From: Panopea generosa
Taxonomy: Eukaryota > Mollusca > Bivalvia > Adapedonta > Hiatellidae
Direction: 5' to 3'
Assembly: GCA_029582155.1 (NCBI GenBank)
Contig: CM055909.1
Coordinates: forward strand, 18,586,301-18,650,300
Length of the DNA stretch: 64,000 nt
This document shows, in pieces, positions 1 to 13,700 of the stretch (position 1 is the first letter of the stretch; each line of letters begins with the position of its first letter). The position numbers were made by a program, and so were the translations under genes. A model generated the notes under the pieces. That model worked only from the letters and a program-made list of their open reading frames with translations, had not been told where the DNA came from and ran no database searches.

Positions 1-234
1 AAGTGCTGCTAACAGAAGAGAGACAACAGGCAACAGTTGACAGACAACTCACCATTGCATAAGTTATTCTGGCCTTTGGCATAATACAATGCCAATATAT
101 AATTCAATATCAGAATTTGGAAAACACCTGGTATACATGATTGTAAGGCAAGGGAACATTGGAAATTGAAATAGTAATGGTGAATCAGAAAATAGTTGCA
201 GGTTACTTAAAAAATATCCTTGGTGGTGATACAT

Positions 235-372
235 TTTGATTGATTGAGTGAATATTTAGCGTCATCATATGCCATTGAGGGCTAACAGATGATCAGTTAA
301 CCTAACCACTGTTTCCTGGGATCCTGGAAAGTTAACCAGTACTCAAGCACCCCCATCTCCGCAAGTAACTGC
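235..372 (-). repeat. SINE family A, 3' part only
   Basis: The segment begins TTGATTGATTGAGTGAATA and contains CTAACAGATGATCAGTTAAC. It matches the copies at 1434-1712, 8206-8470 and 39424-39720. The tRNA-like head is missing, so this is a 5'-truncated copy on the minus strand. Confidence 0.75.
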
Positions 373-701
373 TGCAATATGATGGTTTGTGTAGTTGTGT
401 ATAAATTGTAATTATTTATTTTGATCACTTAAAACTTCCAATTTAGTTGTACATGTATAATAATTGAGAAAGCAACACAAATCATATGTTCAATCATTCA
501 TACACATGACCAGCATTGCTGTCTATAAAGTCTATTAATATGTTTGTTTTGTGTTGTTTTTTTAAAATGAAAGTGCAAATAGATTATATATAATTTTCCT
601 TAGTACTTTTAAATAAAAGGCAACTTCCTAAAGCAATTATAATTGATATACAGCTAAACTATCTTTATAATTCCAATAAACAGTTGACACTTAATTAAAC
701 A
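373..701. other. AT-rich sequence, nothing recognised
   Basis: I see no exon, array or repeat family member here. It lies left of exon 5, so it is either intron 5 or the gene's 3' flank. Confidence 0.5.
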
Positions 702-985
702 AGAGTTGTCAGAAGACCAACAAAGCTCGCCTCTGGGTGTCTAAGTCCAAAAAGGGTCATAACTGTGCCAAAATGCAATCCAGAGTTATGGTTCTTGTCT
801 GTATGTGTTCCATTGATGATGGTGAAGACACATGCAAAGTTTCATTCACATCCAATGAGTGGTTGCATATATATGTTAAAATTAAATGCGAAAGTTTAAC
901 CTGGGTGTCTAAAGACGACGCCGATGATGACGTCGGGGTCATGATAATAGCTCTCGTTTGACTTCGTACCGGCGAGCTAAAAAAA
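702..985 (+). repeat. Dispersed repeat family E (bivalve-type, possible MITE)
   Basis: It starts AGAGTTGTCAGAAGACCAAC and ends with CGAGCTAAAA. Short inverted ends AGCTCGCC (725-732) and GGCGAGCT (971-978) are visible. A diverged, shorter relative lies at 44360-44546 and shares AAGTTTAACCTGGGTGTCTA. The 74-codon open frame inside reads KKGHNCAKMQSRVMVL; similar phrases recur in bivalve repeat DNA, so I do not call it a gene. Confidence 0.65.
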
Positions 986-1254
986 CATGTATGACAGCAA
1001 GGAAGCACTAAGTATAAAATACACAACTCTCCATATCAACTTGTACATTATGCAGCTAAACATAAAGTTTATAAATCAACAAGCGGTTAACCACTTAATT
1101 TAAATAAATTACAAATAAAACGAGGGCTGAACATCTGTGAAGATTGTTTTTTGTTAATGTATAAGAACAATGAAGTAATCCATCTTAAGTGACTGCCAGT
1201 GTTCTTTATATCACTGGCGAACCCTTGTAACTTAACATATTTATTATTCAGTCA

Positions 1255-1440
1255 TCAATCATTGTTTATCTCTATACACTGACATTGTTCATCTTTGTTT
1301 TGTGTTTTTTCATTATGCTATGGAGCGGTGTAAAAACTTGGAAGAAAAGTTCTCATTTTAGGTAACATTTTTGCAGATAATTCATGAAAATACACAAAAC
1401 AAAGATGAACACCGTAACTGTATAGAGATGAACAATGATT
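1255..1440. repeat. Foldback MITE with ~57-bp inverted arms
   Basis: Arms at 1255-1311 and 1384-1440 are inverted copies with few mismatches; the shared core is TTCATCTTTGTTTTGTGT. The 70-bp centre contains ATGCTATGGAGCGGTGTAAA. A diverged relative sits at 26355-26480 (ATGCTACGGAGTGGCAAAAA). No coding potential. Confidence 0.7.
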
Positions 1441-1712
1441 GCTGATTGAATACTTAGCATCATCAAGGGCTAACAGATGGTCAGTTAACCTAACCACTCT
1501 TTCCTGGAATCCTGGAAGGTTAACCAGTACTCCAGCACCCCCCATCTCTGTGATAACTGATAACTTTCCAACTTGAATCAGCGAGATACGAATGATAACG
1601 AGATGCAATGTATTATATCAATCATCAAGGAGACTGGCCGGATGGGGAATTTGAACTCACAACCCCTGGATTGATAATCAGACGCACCGCCGACTGAGCT
1701 AATCTTGCCCAG
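1434..1712 (-). repeat. SINE family A, near full length
   Basis: Minus orientation. The tRNA-like head is at the right end: reverse complement CTGGGCAAGATTAGCTCAGT (A box) and GGGTTGTGAGTTCAAATTCC (B box). The body contains the conserved GGTTAGGTTAACTGACCATC. The tail is ATTGAATA-like. Confidence 0.75.
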
Positions 1713-2787
1713 ATTTGAAATTCCCTACATATGTAGCTGCAGATTCAATTAAAAGTGTAATATGGTAATGAAACATGACAAGGCTGATGATGGTTAATCA
1801 CAAAGACCCAAATGAAAATGTTTTATCATAACATACTTCTAGTATCTAGCAGTTAGTTTTTTCTACAACAAAACTATTAATTCTAAAACAGTACTATCAT
1901 AAATCATGTGAAATATATAGAAATGTACGCAGTCAGTGTGAAAGTTTCAGGCAAAGATTGTATGACTCCAGTAACCTGTAATCTGTATTCTTGTTAAAAT
2001 TCTCAATTTGCTCTTGTATAATGTTTTTAGGAGTTATAATTTGTTTATATGAAAACCATAAATGGCTTACGAAAGGTTAGTTTAACGGGTCCCATATTTG
2101 GAAACAATAATAATTTGTTTGGCAATAAAATGTTTTAACTTTACTCATCATCAAGAGCAACGAAATTGAATTAACGTGTTGCAAAATTGATGCGAGTTTT
2201 CCTGATCTCATGACAAGATAAAATCTACCAGTGTCGTTTCATTGACCTGTTTATGTCATCACATCTTGAGATATTTGTGATGCACACTCACTCCAACACA
2301 ACCCGTCATTCATCAGTATTCAATCACCAAATAGTCAATTTTTTTACATGAACATTTTTATGCGCCCGTCTTAACAGATAGAAAATTACAACAAACAGAA
2401 TGCGGTGCAATTTATGGGCAGAGCTTGCCTACAAAAATAAACCTACACGTACAAGGTCAAGTTATTGCTTAAGGCTGAAACGTCATTGACTACGTCATCT
2501 TTCGATTTGTAGTAAAATCCTGAAACTGTCACCTATTTTGCAACACGTGATAAAGTCTGGTGAACCCTTTGAATAACACAATATTTGTAGCACTTAAATT
2601 ATATATACGAAACCCATAATTATTTGACTGAAACAAGCACCTTGACCAATGAATCAATCATTTATAAGATCTATAATAATGATGATAATAGTCATCCATA
2701 CAACAAGGTCCAACTACCAATATGGAAATGATGTGATTCGATATCAAAATATACTGCAGTTTATTTGCCATAGCTGAGTGACAAGTA
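1713..2787. other. No gene or repeat recognised
   Basis: AT-rich single-copy-looking sequence. I checked the minus strand for a continuation of the DNAJB6-like gene (Ser/Thr-rich then Lys/Glu-rich) and found no convincing exon. Confidence 0.45.
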
Positions 2788-3027
2788 TTTTTTAATGGGG
2801 ATTTAATGCCGTTTTCAACCCATTTTAATTTATTCATGTATATGGCATATCCAGTTTTATTGGTGAATAGACTTCAGAATGGATCCGAGTAAAACCATTG
2901 GCCTTCCACACGTAACTGGCAAACTTTCTCCCATAAAGTTTTTGGAACAAGCAGGACTCGAACCTACAACCTTAGCGGTGAGAGGTAAGTCATCTTCAGA
3001 CGGTGCCTTGGACCACTTGGCCACATA
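2788..3027 (-). repeat. SINE family B (tRNA-Ser/Leu-like head)
   Basis: Reverse complement starts GTGGCCAAGTGGTCCAAGGC (A box) and has GTTGTAGGTTCGAGTCCTGC (B box). The body has AACTGGATATGCCATATA and the tail is TTAAATCCCCATTAAAAA. This is one of nine copies in the window, all on the minus strand. Confidence 0.85.
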
Positions 3028-3399
3028 AAATGTACTTATTTCGTAATAAACTTTTTATCAATACAGGATCTTAAACAAGTGTTCACTTATTGAATTTATT
3101 AATCGAGTTGCCAAAAATATATCATACGAGGCTCTTGCCAAGCATAATATCTATTTTGCAAATGAATAAATATTTCTATAAGGAATGAAATAACATATGT
3201 TTTCCAAAATTATATAAATAACTCTTTTAATATATTATTTTCCAGCATTAATTTGCGGTAATGTCTCAATATAATGTCACTTTACCATGGCAAAACAGCA
3301 TCATTTAGATGTTCCAGTAAGTAGGAAGAAGTTTGGTATTGTCAGTACAAGGGCCAAGTTATACAGAAAACACTGGGCACAGAATTAGTATGGATACTA
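3028..3399. other. AT-rich spacer, nothing recognised
   Basis: Unique-looking sequence between SINE B and the 45-bp array. Confidence 0.4.
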
Positions 3400-4585
3400 C
3401 AAGTTGATTTGTTGCCAAGAATTTAGCTATTGCCCTTACATGTACCTCATTTATAGGGTATTGTCATGATTTAACTATTCCCATAACCTCACTTAAAGAG
3501 ATTTGTTGCCATGATTTAGCTATTGCCTTAACCTTACTTTACGGGATTTGTTACCCTGATTTAGCTATTGCCATAACCTCACTTAAAGGGATTTGTTGCC
3601 ATGATTTAGCTATTGCCATAATCTTACTTAAAGGGATTTGTTGCCGTGATTTAGCTATTGCCATCACCTCACTTAAATGGATTTGTTGCCATGATTCAGC
3701 TTTTGCCATAACCTCACTTAAAGGGATTTGTTGCAGTGATTTAGATATTGCCATGACCTCACTTAAAGGGATTTGTTGCTGTGATTTAGCTATTGCCATA
3801 ACCTTACTTTAAGGGATTTGTTGCTGTGATTTAGCTATTGCCATGATCTACCTCTTTTATAGAGATTTTTTGCTATGATTTAGTTATTGTCATAACCTCA
3901 TTTAAAGGAATTTGTTGCCATGATTTAACTTTTGCCATGACCTCACTTACAGCGACTTGTTGCCATGATTTAGCTATTGCAATAACCTCACTTAAAGTGA
4001 TTTGTTGCCATGATTTAGCTTCAACCATGACCTCACTTAAAGGGACTTGTTGCCATGATTTAGCTATTGCCGTGACCTCACAGGGATTTGTTGCCATGAT
4101 TTAGCTATTGTCATGACCTCACTTATAGGGACTTGTTGCCATGATTTAGCTATTGCCATAACCTCACTTATTGGGACTTGTTGCCATGATTAAGCTATTG
4201 CAATTACTTCACTTAAAGGGATTTAGCTTCTGCCATGACCTCACTTAAAGGGACTTGTCATGATTTAGCTATTGCTGTGACCTCACTTACAGGGATTTGT
4301 TGCCATGATTTAGCTTTTGCAATGACCTCACTTACAGGGATTTGTTGCCATGATTTAGCTATTGCCATGACCTCACTTAAAGGGACTTGTTGCTGTGATT
4401 TAGCTTTTGCCATGACCTCACTTACAGGGATTTGTTGCCATGATTTAGCTATTGTCATGACCTCACTTACTGGGATTTGTTGCCATGATTTAGCTATTGC
4501 CGTGAACTCACTTAAAGGGATTTGTTGCCATGATTTAGCTATTGCCATAACCTCACTTATAGGGATTTGTTGCTATACCTTTAGT
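3400..4585. repeat. Minisatellite, 45-bp unit, ~26 copies
   Basis: The unit is built from ATTTGTTGCCATGATTTAGC, TATTGCCATAACCTCACTTA and AAGGG. Units differ by scattered substitutions and a few indels. Because 45 is a multiple of three, the array reads open on both strands (for example SWQQIPLSEVMAIAK on the minus strand). There is no start, codon bias or splice context, so these frames are artefacts. Degenerate unit remnants continue to about 4760. Confidence 0.95.
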
Positions 4586-5099
4586 AATGTTGTTAGCTAT
4601 AGGGCCATGCTTTCAACTAAAGAGATTTGCAACAATGACCTCAGCTATGTCTCATCAAATATAGAGACTTGTAAATACAATCATCAGGTACAAGGGCGTA
4701 CTGTCATCGGTCATAAAGACTTAGGGACTTGTTGCTGTAATGTCTGCTATAGACACTTGGAAACAAATACACGAGTACATGAGTAAATGTATTTCAGCAT
4801 AGCAACACCAATATTGGTGATATTGAAATGAAAATGACATGTAAAGCATCATTACTAGATAGGAACAAACTGAAATAATAAAATGATTACATAAGAATAC
4901 AGGATGCATGATACTGTCATGAAGCCTGAGAATTAGTAGAAGTATAAGTAACTAGAAAGTTCCATAGGTATGTTACAGGGGAAAAATGATATTCAGGTTT
5001 AAAAGCAAATCATCAAATTGTTTCATTTTCAAACTATTTTTATAGAATAAAGGCTGAAATAAATGGCTTAAAAACATAAGAACTAAGTTGTAATATATC

Positions 5100-6032
5100 A
5101 ATACCAGATACCAATATATAAATATCAATATGCAGACATCAATACACAAACATAAATGTAACGGTATCCATACATATATATCCATATACAGATATCAACA
5201 CAGACATAAATGTATATATATACATACATAATTAATATCAATACACAGACATAATTGTATAGATATCTTTTTTACACAATTATATTCATACACAGATATC
5301 AATACAAATACAGCCATACAGAGATAAATGTGTAGATATCCATACATATTTATCAACACAGATATCAAAATACAATCATAAATGTATAAATATCCATACA
5401 AAAACATTAATACAGACAATAATACACATATATCCATCACAGACATAAATGTATACATATCAATACACATAAATCAATACATATATAGCAATACACATAT
5501 ATCCATACACATATATCAATACACATATATCCATACACATATAGCAATACAAATACATCAATACGCATATATCAATACACAGATATTCATACACAGATAT
5601 CCATACACATATATCAATACACATATATCCATACACATATAACAATACACATATCCAAACACAGATATCTATACACAGACATCCATACACAGATATCCAT
5701 ACATGGATATTCATACATGAATATCCATACACAGATATCCATACATGAACATCCATACACAGATATCCATACATGAATATCCATACATGAATATCCATAC
5801 ACAAATATCCATACACAGATATCCAAACATGAATATCCATACACAGATATCCATACACATATATCCATACACATGTATTCATACACATATAACAATACAC
5901 ATATCCAAACACAGATATCTATTCACAGATATCCATACACAAATATCCATACCGATATCCATACATGAATATCCATACACAGATATCCATACATGAATAT
6001 CCATACACAGATATCCATACACAGATATCAAA
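5100..6032. repeat. Minisatellite, 12-bp unit, ~75 copies
   Basis: The core unit is ATATCCATACAC with variants ATATCAATACAC and ATATCCATACATGA. The unit length divides by three, which explains overlapping open frames such as repeated YGYLCMDI. Confidence 0.95.
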
Positions 6033-6194
6033 TGTGAATGTACTACCAAGTATGGTTAACCTTTGACCTGTTATAATCTTATATAGAACAAAAAAATGCA
6101 ACTTCAGTGTCTGATATACAATTGGTCTTAAAATATCACATGATAACTTCCAAATACCTTGACAATACTGAAACTGACAGAGAAAACACTCAAA

Positions 6195-6345
6195 CAGGGC
6201 TTGAAATTTCGTCCTCCTTTTCCAACATTTTTAATTTAATGCTTAAAATCTAAGAAATATTAAGGTCAGTTTCTTAAATCTTACTTGGGACATTACCAAA
6301 TGTTCACTAGTCATGCGAGCAGACGAGTGAAATTTTCCAGCTCTG
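6195..6345. mobile_element. Short hAT-like MITE
   Basis: The left end CAGGGCTTGAAATTTCGTC and the reverse complement of the right end CAGAGCTGGAAAATTTCACT form an imperfect inverted repeat around 151 bp. CAGGG-type ends suggest hAT. Flanking 8-bp duplications are not clear (CACTCAAA versus TCAAATCT). Confidence 0.5.
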
Positions 6346-7568
6346 TCAAATCTATACCAATTGAAACATTTTATACACTGTACTACCATATTGGGTTAAA
6401 ACTTTTTATTTAAACAATAATACATTTGAAGAATTAAACAATTAAGATGAACATAAATTTAGACTTTTCAATCAAGCTTTGGTTTATTTCTCAGTAAAAT
6501 AAATATTCTTTTCAAAAAGTAATAAAAAATTGATTGAATAACTACCACATAAAGTATGTACTGATTCCTGAATATGCACTTATATCCACCTTCAAACTAA
6601 CCAGCACATTACAAAGGATTCAATTAAATAACACTAGTGTACTATATTAATGAGAAAGACATGTTGACTCAAGAATGGTTCCAGGTTTTAGAACACCAAA
6701 CAGCAAATATCAGAATTGCTGTCAAGAGTTCAAGGTCAAACAATGATTGTATTATTAATTAGTTTCAGATCTCATTGGGAACATGTAACTAAATACACTT
6801 TTATTATTCTAACTATCTGTACCTGTTGGTTAGTTGGTAAAACTGGGTTTTATTGGACACTTGTAATCCCATCCGTGTATAACCAAAACCTAGCTTAATC
6901 ACTAGATGATTGTAAATAATGTTTTTGTTACCCAATATCGGTTTGTTGACTATTTGACTATTTACAAAATGTACAAATTTAAGTAGCAGAATAAACACTC
7001 TACTTCCACACTCACGAAACCAAGAAATACTTCAGAAATTTAAAACAGGAATAGAGTATAGTTCCCAAACCTAAATCCTTCCCAGTCTCTCTCAAGCAGG
7101 TCAATGGATATTACTGTATGACATTCATAGGTTCATAAAGTTAACATCTTTATAAATTTATTCAAAATAATACTAATAGAGAGATACAAAACATCACATG
7201 ACGATGTTCTCCTTTAAATAAACTCCCTATATACCCCACATATCACTGTCAGGGGCAGAGACATGAATTTGATATTGGTGCAGCCAAATATTTCACAAAC
7301 TTTTAATTTTGTAGAAATGGGAAATACTTGGTGCAGCATACAAAATAAATGTAAAAAAATTTGGAAATTAGCTAAAAATATAGAAAAGTTTTTAAATTAT
7401 TGGTGCAGCATGTCGCACCCGTGTCTACGCCCATATTTATATACATGCATGTGGAATGTAAGTGACACAGTAGAACACATTTCCCTATAAAACAATACTG
7501 CCAGTCTGATAAGTACATTGTTCAGACAGGGATTACAAGTGACAATGTGTAGAGGACTGATTATTTAC
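6346..7568. other. Sequence next to exon 5, no further exon found
   Basis: This lies 3' of exon 5 on the gene strand and starts with the donor GTAAATAATC. Otherwise AT-rich, with no recognisable repeat family and no convincing continuation of the reading frame. Confidence 0.45.
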
Positions 7569-7787
7569 CCTGCCATAGGCCTGCTTTGGAATCCTGACGA
7601 ACGATGAAAGAATGGGTCCTCAAACATAGGTGAGAACCCAAATGACATGCCTGGGAAACCAAACGGGCTGTACCCGATGGAACCCAAATGATGATGTGAC
7701 CCAGCATGCCCCTGTCGTTCCCGACGCCGATTACCCGCAGACTCCGCCCCCTGCCTGTCCCGTCTTCTCTGTACATGACGCCGCCGT
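7569..7787 (-). CDS. DNAJB6: DNAJB6-like exon 5 (Arg-rich patch plus Phe/Gly/Ser-rich)
   Basis: The acceptor GGCCATTGTAG precedes 7787 and the donor GTAAAT follows 7569. The first base completes a Gly codon (GG+A) from exon 4, then 72 codons follow, leaving phase 2. The start is strongly basic ([13 protein letters not shown], then NRRRERQ), followed by [17 protein letters not shown] and [19 protein letters not shown]. Human DNAJB6 also has an Arg-rich insert in this part, which fits. The exon is markedly GC-richer than its surroundings. Because it ends in an open phase with a good donor, at least one further exon must exist to the left. I searched 1-7560 by eye for a Lys/Glu-rich C-terminal exon and found none. 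Confidence 0.8.
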
Positions 7788-10700
7788 CTACAATGGCCGA
7801 ACATATATAGGACCCGATGCTAACTTATAAACATCAATACATAATCTATCTCCCTCAAACTTAGTATATATTATAACAAGCAATAATAACCCCACCCATC
7901 ATTTAAAGGCACAAAAATAATAATATACAAGGCATGCAGTGACCAGTAAATCATGCAACTATTTATTTTAGCCAAGTTTTAAGCCATGTGGCAAACAATA
8001 TGTTTCAAACAATATTTACAATGTGTGCTGCAGCTACCAGGACTACATGGAAGTTTGATAAAAGCAAAACGAAAAATCAGCATTTAAAAACAACAACAGT
8101 TTTTACTTTTTAAAGAAATGACTACAGGGAAATCAACTTCTCTGCAACAACTGATTTATCATAAAACTTAAAAAAATAACCAAACACTTTATAACTAGGT
8201 CAAAGGATTGATTGATTGAATATTTAGCGTCATTTTTATGCCATCGAGTGCTAACAGACGATCAGTTAACCCAACCACTGTTTCCTGGGATTAACCAGTA
8301 CTCGAGCACATCCCGTCTCTGCAAGTAACTGATAACTTCAATCAGTGGTGAGAGACGAATGATAATGAGACACAATGTCCTATATCAATCATCATGAAGA
8401 CTGTTGCCGGGCAGGGGATTAGAACTCACGACCCCGGGATTGATAACCGACCGAGTTAATCATGCCTAGGTCAAAGGAAGAAACTATATGGGAATAACAT
8501 CAAGAGAGGTAACTACAGGATTTCCCTTACACAAATTTTGTACTAGGGATAAAGAATACCATGATTTTTAATATGTAAAAATATTCAAGTTCGAGTTGAC
8601 CATTATCTTAAATTGATGGTATTACAAGATACCTATTTTGTTAGAATGATACTTTTTTTTTTTAAAATGGAATTTAACGCCATTTTTAACACATTTCAGT
8701 TATATATAGCATAACCAGTTTTACTGGTGGAGGAAGACCACAGACTGAGTCACCTTCCTTCTGCAAGTAAGTGGCAAACTTTCTTACATAAAGTTTCTGA
8801 AGCAAGCCGGACTCGAACCTACAACCTAAATGGTGAGAAGTCTTGAGGTAGAATGACAGTGACTAAATAACCATTTCTCAACAGAGAGAAGGAAAATAAT
8901 TTAAAAAAAGAAAAAAGATGGCAATTTCTACATCTTCAAACAGTAATTCAACTGTAAGTGGTTAGTAAATGTTGGCATGCACACTATGCCACCAATATTA
9001 GGTTTACAAACACCAATATCCGTCTCAACCATTTCACAATGCTGTCCAGTTAAATGTTCCAGGACTAAGTCTCTTACGTGGATTTTCTGATAAAACATCT
9101 CTAGATATGTTCAATCCATGTTGCTTTGTTGTTTTTGTATGGTGTTTAGCATCACTTTTAAAAAATTTTTTACGCATTACAACGGTGTCTACCTGAGACA
9201 GTATTTTAAATGCTGCCACACTGGAGTATTATACCACAGACACATGGTATGAAATCCCACCCAGTCCCACTATACTGAAACAGGGCCAAGCTGACCTAGA
9301 ACTATCATCTAAATGCTGAGTGCCAACCAAAGAAGCATCTATTACCATTTTTAAAATCTTTCATACAACCTGGCCGAATATCGAACCCAAGACCTTCCGC
9401 ATGGGAGACATATATCTACCCCTAGACCACCGCTGTGGTATAATCCATGTTGTGGTGCAACTAAGATGATTAAATTACATTTTATCTTTGGTTACACAGA
9501 CTTAAATTTGTAAAATATCAAAGATTTACCATAATGACGTTTTATTAGCGGAAGTTATGATGAGTCCAACACATGTATAATGGAACACCAAATGTACATG
9601 GTATGTCCACCATCATTTCACATGTTACTGTCAAACTTCCAAACTTTGGGAGGGGCTTAGGTCCAAACCTATAAACTCAGTTAAGCTTACGTTCATACCG
9701 CTGACATCAGAAAGAGATACAGCAGTTCTTGAATGGTTAACACATTTCAGGTTATACAATGGCATATGCAGTTTTATTAGAAGAGGAAGGCCTCAGATTG
9801 AATCTGAGTAGAATCAGTCTTTCTAAAAGTAAATTTCCTCACATAAATCACTTGACGCTCAGCATTAAAGGAGAGTTCTAGGTCTGGTCGGCCCGGTGTC
9901 AGTATAATGTGACTGGGTGGGGTATCATACCATGTGTCTGCGGCATGATACTCCAGTGTGACAGAATACTGTCTCAAGTAGACACCGTTGCGATATGACT
10001 AAAAAATTGTTGAAAGCGACACTAAACACCATACAACCAGCCAATCCTCACATAAAAATTTAACCAAGTGGCACATGAACATAAGGCCTTAGCATTGAGA
10101 CAGGACTTTAGACTACTTGGCCTTGGAGTACCCAAACAGATATTGAAGCGGCACCTTAGAAAACACCCCCACATCAAATGGGGTCAAACACCATTTTCAA
10201 TCTATTTCAGGTTACAGACCCTAAACCGCTCAAGTACCCCATAATTGCACTCCGTTTGCGCTCAGTTTGCACTCAGTTCGCGCTCCGTTCGCGCTTAGAT
10301 CGCGCTCCGTTCGCGCTCCGTTTGCGTGCACTCTATTAAACGCGGTTAATTTAATGCACTCACAAACGCAAGTATTCGCTCACGAGCGCTGTATAGCTGA
10401 GTGCTCTATTTAATACTCCTCATAGCGTTCGCTTCGTTCAGCGTTCACTCAACATTCAGTTCGCTCAGTTCGGTTTCCGGCCCATAACCAATCGCAACAT
10501 CTCAACTCTTTAAAATGATTCTATATTGACTTTTTAATTTAATCTGTTCCAATGGAGCAATAAAATGTATCCATGGGATTTAGTCAAGGTAAATGAATTC
10601 ATAATCCGATTGTTTGTCTACATGTTATGCCACCCGCTGGGCGAAAGGTTGAACTAGTATCGATAGTAGGCATGTTTAACGGAAGTGTCTATGTTTTGAT

Positions 10701-13700
10701 ATGTGATCAGTGGTCTGGGTGATCAAAGAATATCGCACATTATACCGGCTTCAGTTATCCAGACCGACATGTGTTTGCGTCAGTATCTTCTTTGATATAC
10801 CGTAAGCCGTTTGTTACAGGAAAGCAATAAAGTTTGTCCACAAAATTTACATAATTTTTTTATACATAATCAACATTGTTATTAATAATTAAATTTAATT
10901 AATAATTCCATACTGTTGATACCTCGTTGGCCTTATAATAATCCATAAATCTGCTCAGTGTAAGCAGTGACTTAACAACATGTGGATATATCACTGGTTT
11001 TGTTAATGTTCAAACTAAAATAAGCTTTATAATCAATAATATGCACTGCATGGGTGATGAAAAGTTTATTATAATCCGTGCGATGCAATTCGACATTATA
11101 ATAAATGAATTTTGAAAAATAATAATCTTGTAGTGTTTTTCTCGATTTGGGTCCAAATGTGGCTTCACTAAACTTAAAAAAGATATTCTGATATTTTAAG
11201 TTTTTATAATTATTTTCGTTATCATTATGTATATAAATATACTTGCAATGAACTTTTTTCAGTGGGTTTCTCAAATTATTCTTTTACTGATAGTATGCTT
11301 TATGTTTATATATTATTTAAAATGACAAACTATATTAAACTTGTTTGAAACTACACCCACTGTGCTATACCGCTAATTATATGACACGCAGCAACACATC
11401 CGTGGTGTTAATTACGTTATGTCACATGCCAGTGAGAGCCGTGTCAATTAAGTTATATGCTAAAGCGGTGACTTATCGGTCTATTGACCACGGAAGATAT
11501 ATATGATTTCATTTTGATTGTAATTCGTGCCAGATGGATGAATCTTAATTGAGCCAACATTATGTGATTGAAAAGAAAAGATAAAAAAGAAAAACTGCCA
11601 GCCAATTAACAACAAATAAAAAAATCATTTGAGATATTGGTTATTCGAAGTTTCAGAACGCTTTAGTACGTAAATATCATGATGTTAATATCATTAAATT
11701 AACAAACCGAAAACCCCAAGCCAGTTCTGAATGAATGGTAGAAAGTGTGACATACACGTATTAAGGGATGTGTATTCAGGGCTGTCATTTTACCACAGCT
11801 GCCATAGCGATTTCGTATAAAAAACAGATCAGAATTGTTAATTTACAAAATAATACAATCCTACAATTTTAAAACTAATAAAAATTAAAGACATGTCTCT
11901 TAATGATTCCTTGTAAAAATGTAGTATTTTATTTGTACTATTTTTTACTTTCATTATTTGTTTTATTTTTTTAAATATTATTATCATTGGAGCTATTATT
12001 ATAATATACATATTGGCTTATTGGTTTGTCACAGCTTTTATATTGGATACGTGCGTACGTGTATCTGGTCAATCGTTCACAATTAAAATAACAATTTAAT
12101 TACTATTATGAAGGCAGAGTTGCATGGCAATCATCAAAACAGATACCCATGGTGAGAACCACATGTGTGTCAATAAATAGTTAATTGGTGATTTATCGGT
12201 CCATTGATCACGAAGAACCCTGCCGGTGTGAAATTTTCATTTTGATTATAATTTGTGCCAGATGAATGAATCTTTATTTAACCCGCGGCATGTGATTGGA
12301 TAAGAAATATATAGTCAATCAATACTAAAATATGCAGATTTTTATAATATTATTATTATTATCATTATTATTAATATCTATTATATATTTTATTATTATT
12401 TATTACTGTTTACTAATACTATTAATATTATTGTTAGTATTGCTATATTACTTTATTATTATATTATATTATTATATTATTATCATCTGAGTATTTTTTT
12501 CTTTATTATTATTATTATTATTATTATTATTGTTGTCATTTCTTACTTGTTGCCCCTTTCACAGCTTTTATAATGGCACGTGTTTGCGTGCACGTGATCA
12601 GGCGTATCGATTTTGTAGGAAAGCCGGAAAAGAATATATTTACTATTTTATAGGCAGTGAATACATGTTCTTTTTTGTTTATTTAAACCTTCTTCGTGAT
12701 CGAAAGCTGTTCTTAAGTCAATATAAAATCACAACCTCAAAAAGGTCAGAAACAGAAGGTCAAACAGAAATTTACGTTTACTAGTTTTTATTTCCTGTGT
12801 CTAATGTGTTATTTCAGTCTGTCGTGTTAATTTGGCATACATACATTTATTTTACATTAATTTAATTTAGCTTGATTGTGAAGTAAGCTCGGAGCTTATG
12901 CATATCGTTCTCCAGTGCATCCCTTATTAGATCTGGTAATGAATTGTGTTTCGAGAGGTCGGTTAGAAACTGGGTCAAACTCGCGACCTCTGCCGTCTGA
13001 AGACAGCACCCTAGCCGCTGTACTACTGACCCATTTTATATTTTAGAATACAATTAATTTATTACTATTATTTTAATGAGATGTGCACGAGTATAATGAT
13101 TCCACTTTAATTGAAATATAGCAGTTTTACGTAGATTTGTTCACAACTAAGCACAAACTCAGTGTAACTATGTTTGGGGAAAATATAAAACTAAAGTCCG
13201 ACCAAATAAAATTGAAAATTGGTAATTTTTATTTTGCCGAAATACCAAAACAAATAGAACCATAATCATATAATTTTTCGCATATATATGTTTTGTTTGA
13301 TTCACGCATGCTTTGATATTTTTGTATTTGGAGCAGTATACCCTTAAATCGAAATAAAGTACATGTTTTGTATGTTCTATAACTAATTTATATCGAAATA
13401 ACACGGCAAAAAGTTAATTCATATTACATCTTTTCGAATTGTCATTTACACAATATATATAATTATTTATATTTTTATTGCGCAAACCAAATCATGCTTA
13501 AACATGCAACTAAATTAGCCGTGAAACCGTAGATAACCATTGATGTGTCATCTATTGTATAATAGGTATTTTAAACATTATTGTATTGGTCAGCTAAATA
13601 TTGATATTTATGTTATAATTGATAAATTGTTGACCATAATAAGTTTTATCATGGGTTTTACAATAAAATTTTTTATATAAACTACATGGTTTATATTTAT

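Noticed and set aside
3551-4548. Repetitive open frames on both strands
   Set aside because: Explained by the 45-bp minisatellite.
5195-5996. Repetitive frames such as a 150-codon YGYLCMDI frame
   Set aside because: Explained by the 12-bp minisatellite.
6195-6235. Minus-strand GGRNFKPCLSVFSV as the missing C-terminal exon
   Set aside because: No acceptor AG in place, the frame lacks the family's Lys/Glu-rich tail, and the segment forms the end of a CAGGGC-type MITE.
10972-11274. 100-codon minus-strand frame inside the 3.9-kb transposon as a transposase piece
   Set aside because: Rich in Lys, Asn, Ile and Tyr as expected for AT-rich non-coding DNA; no catalytic motif or zinc finger.
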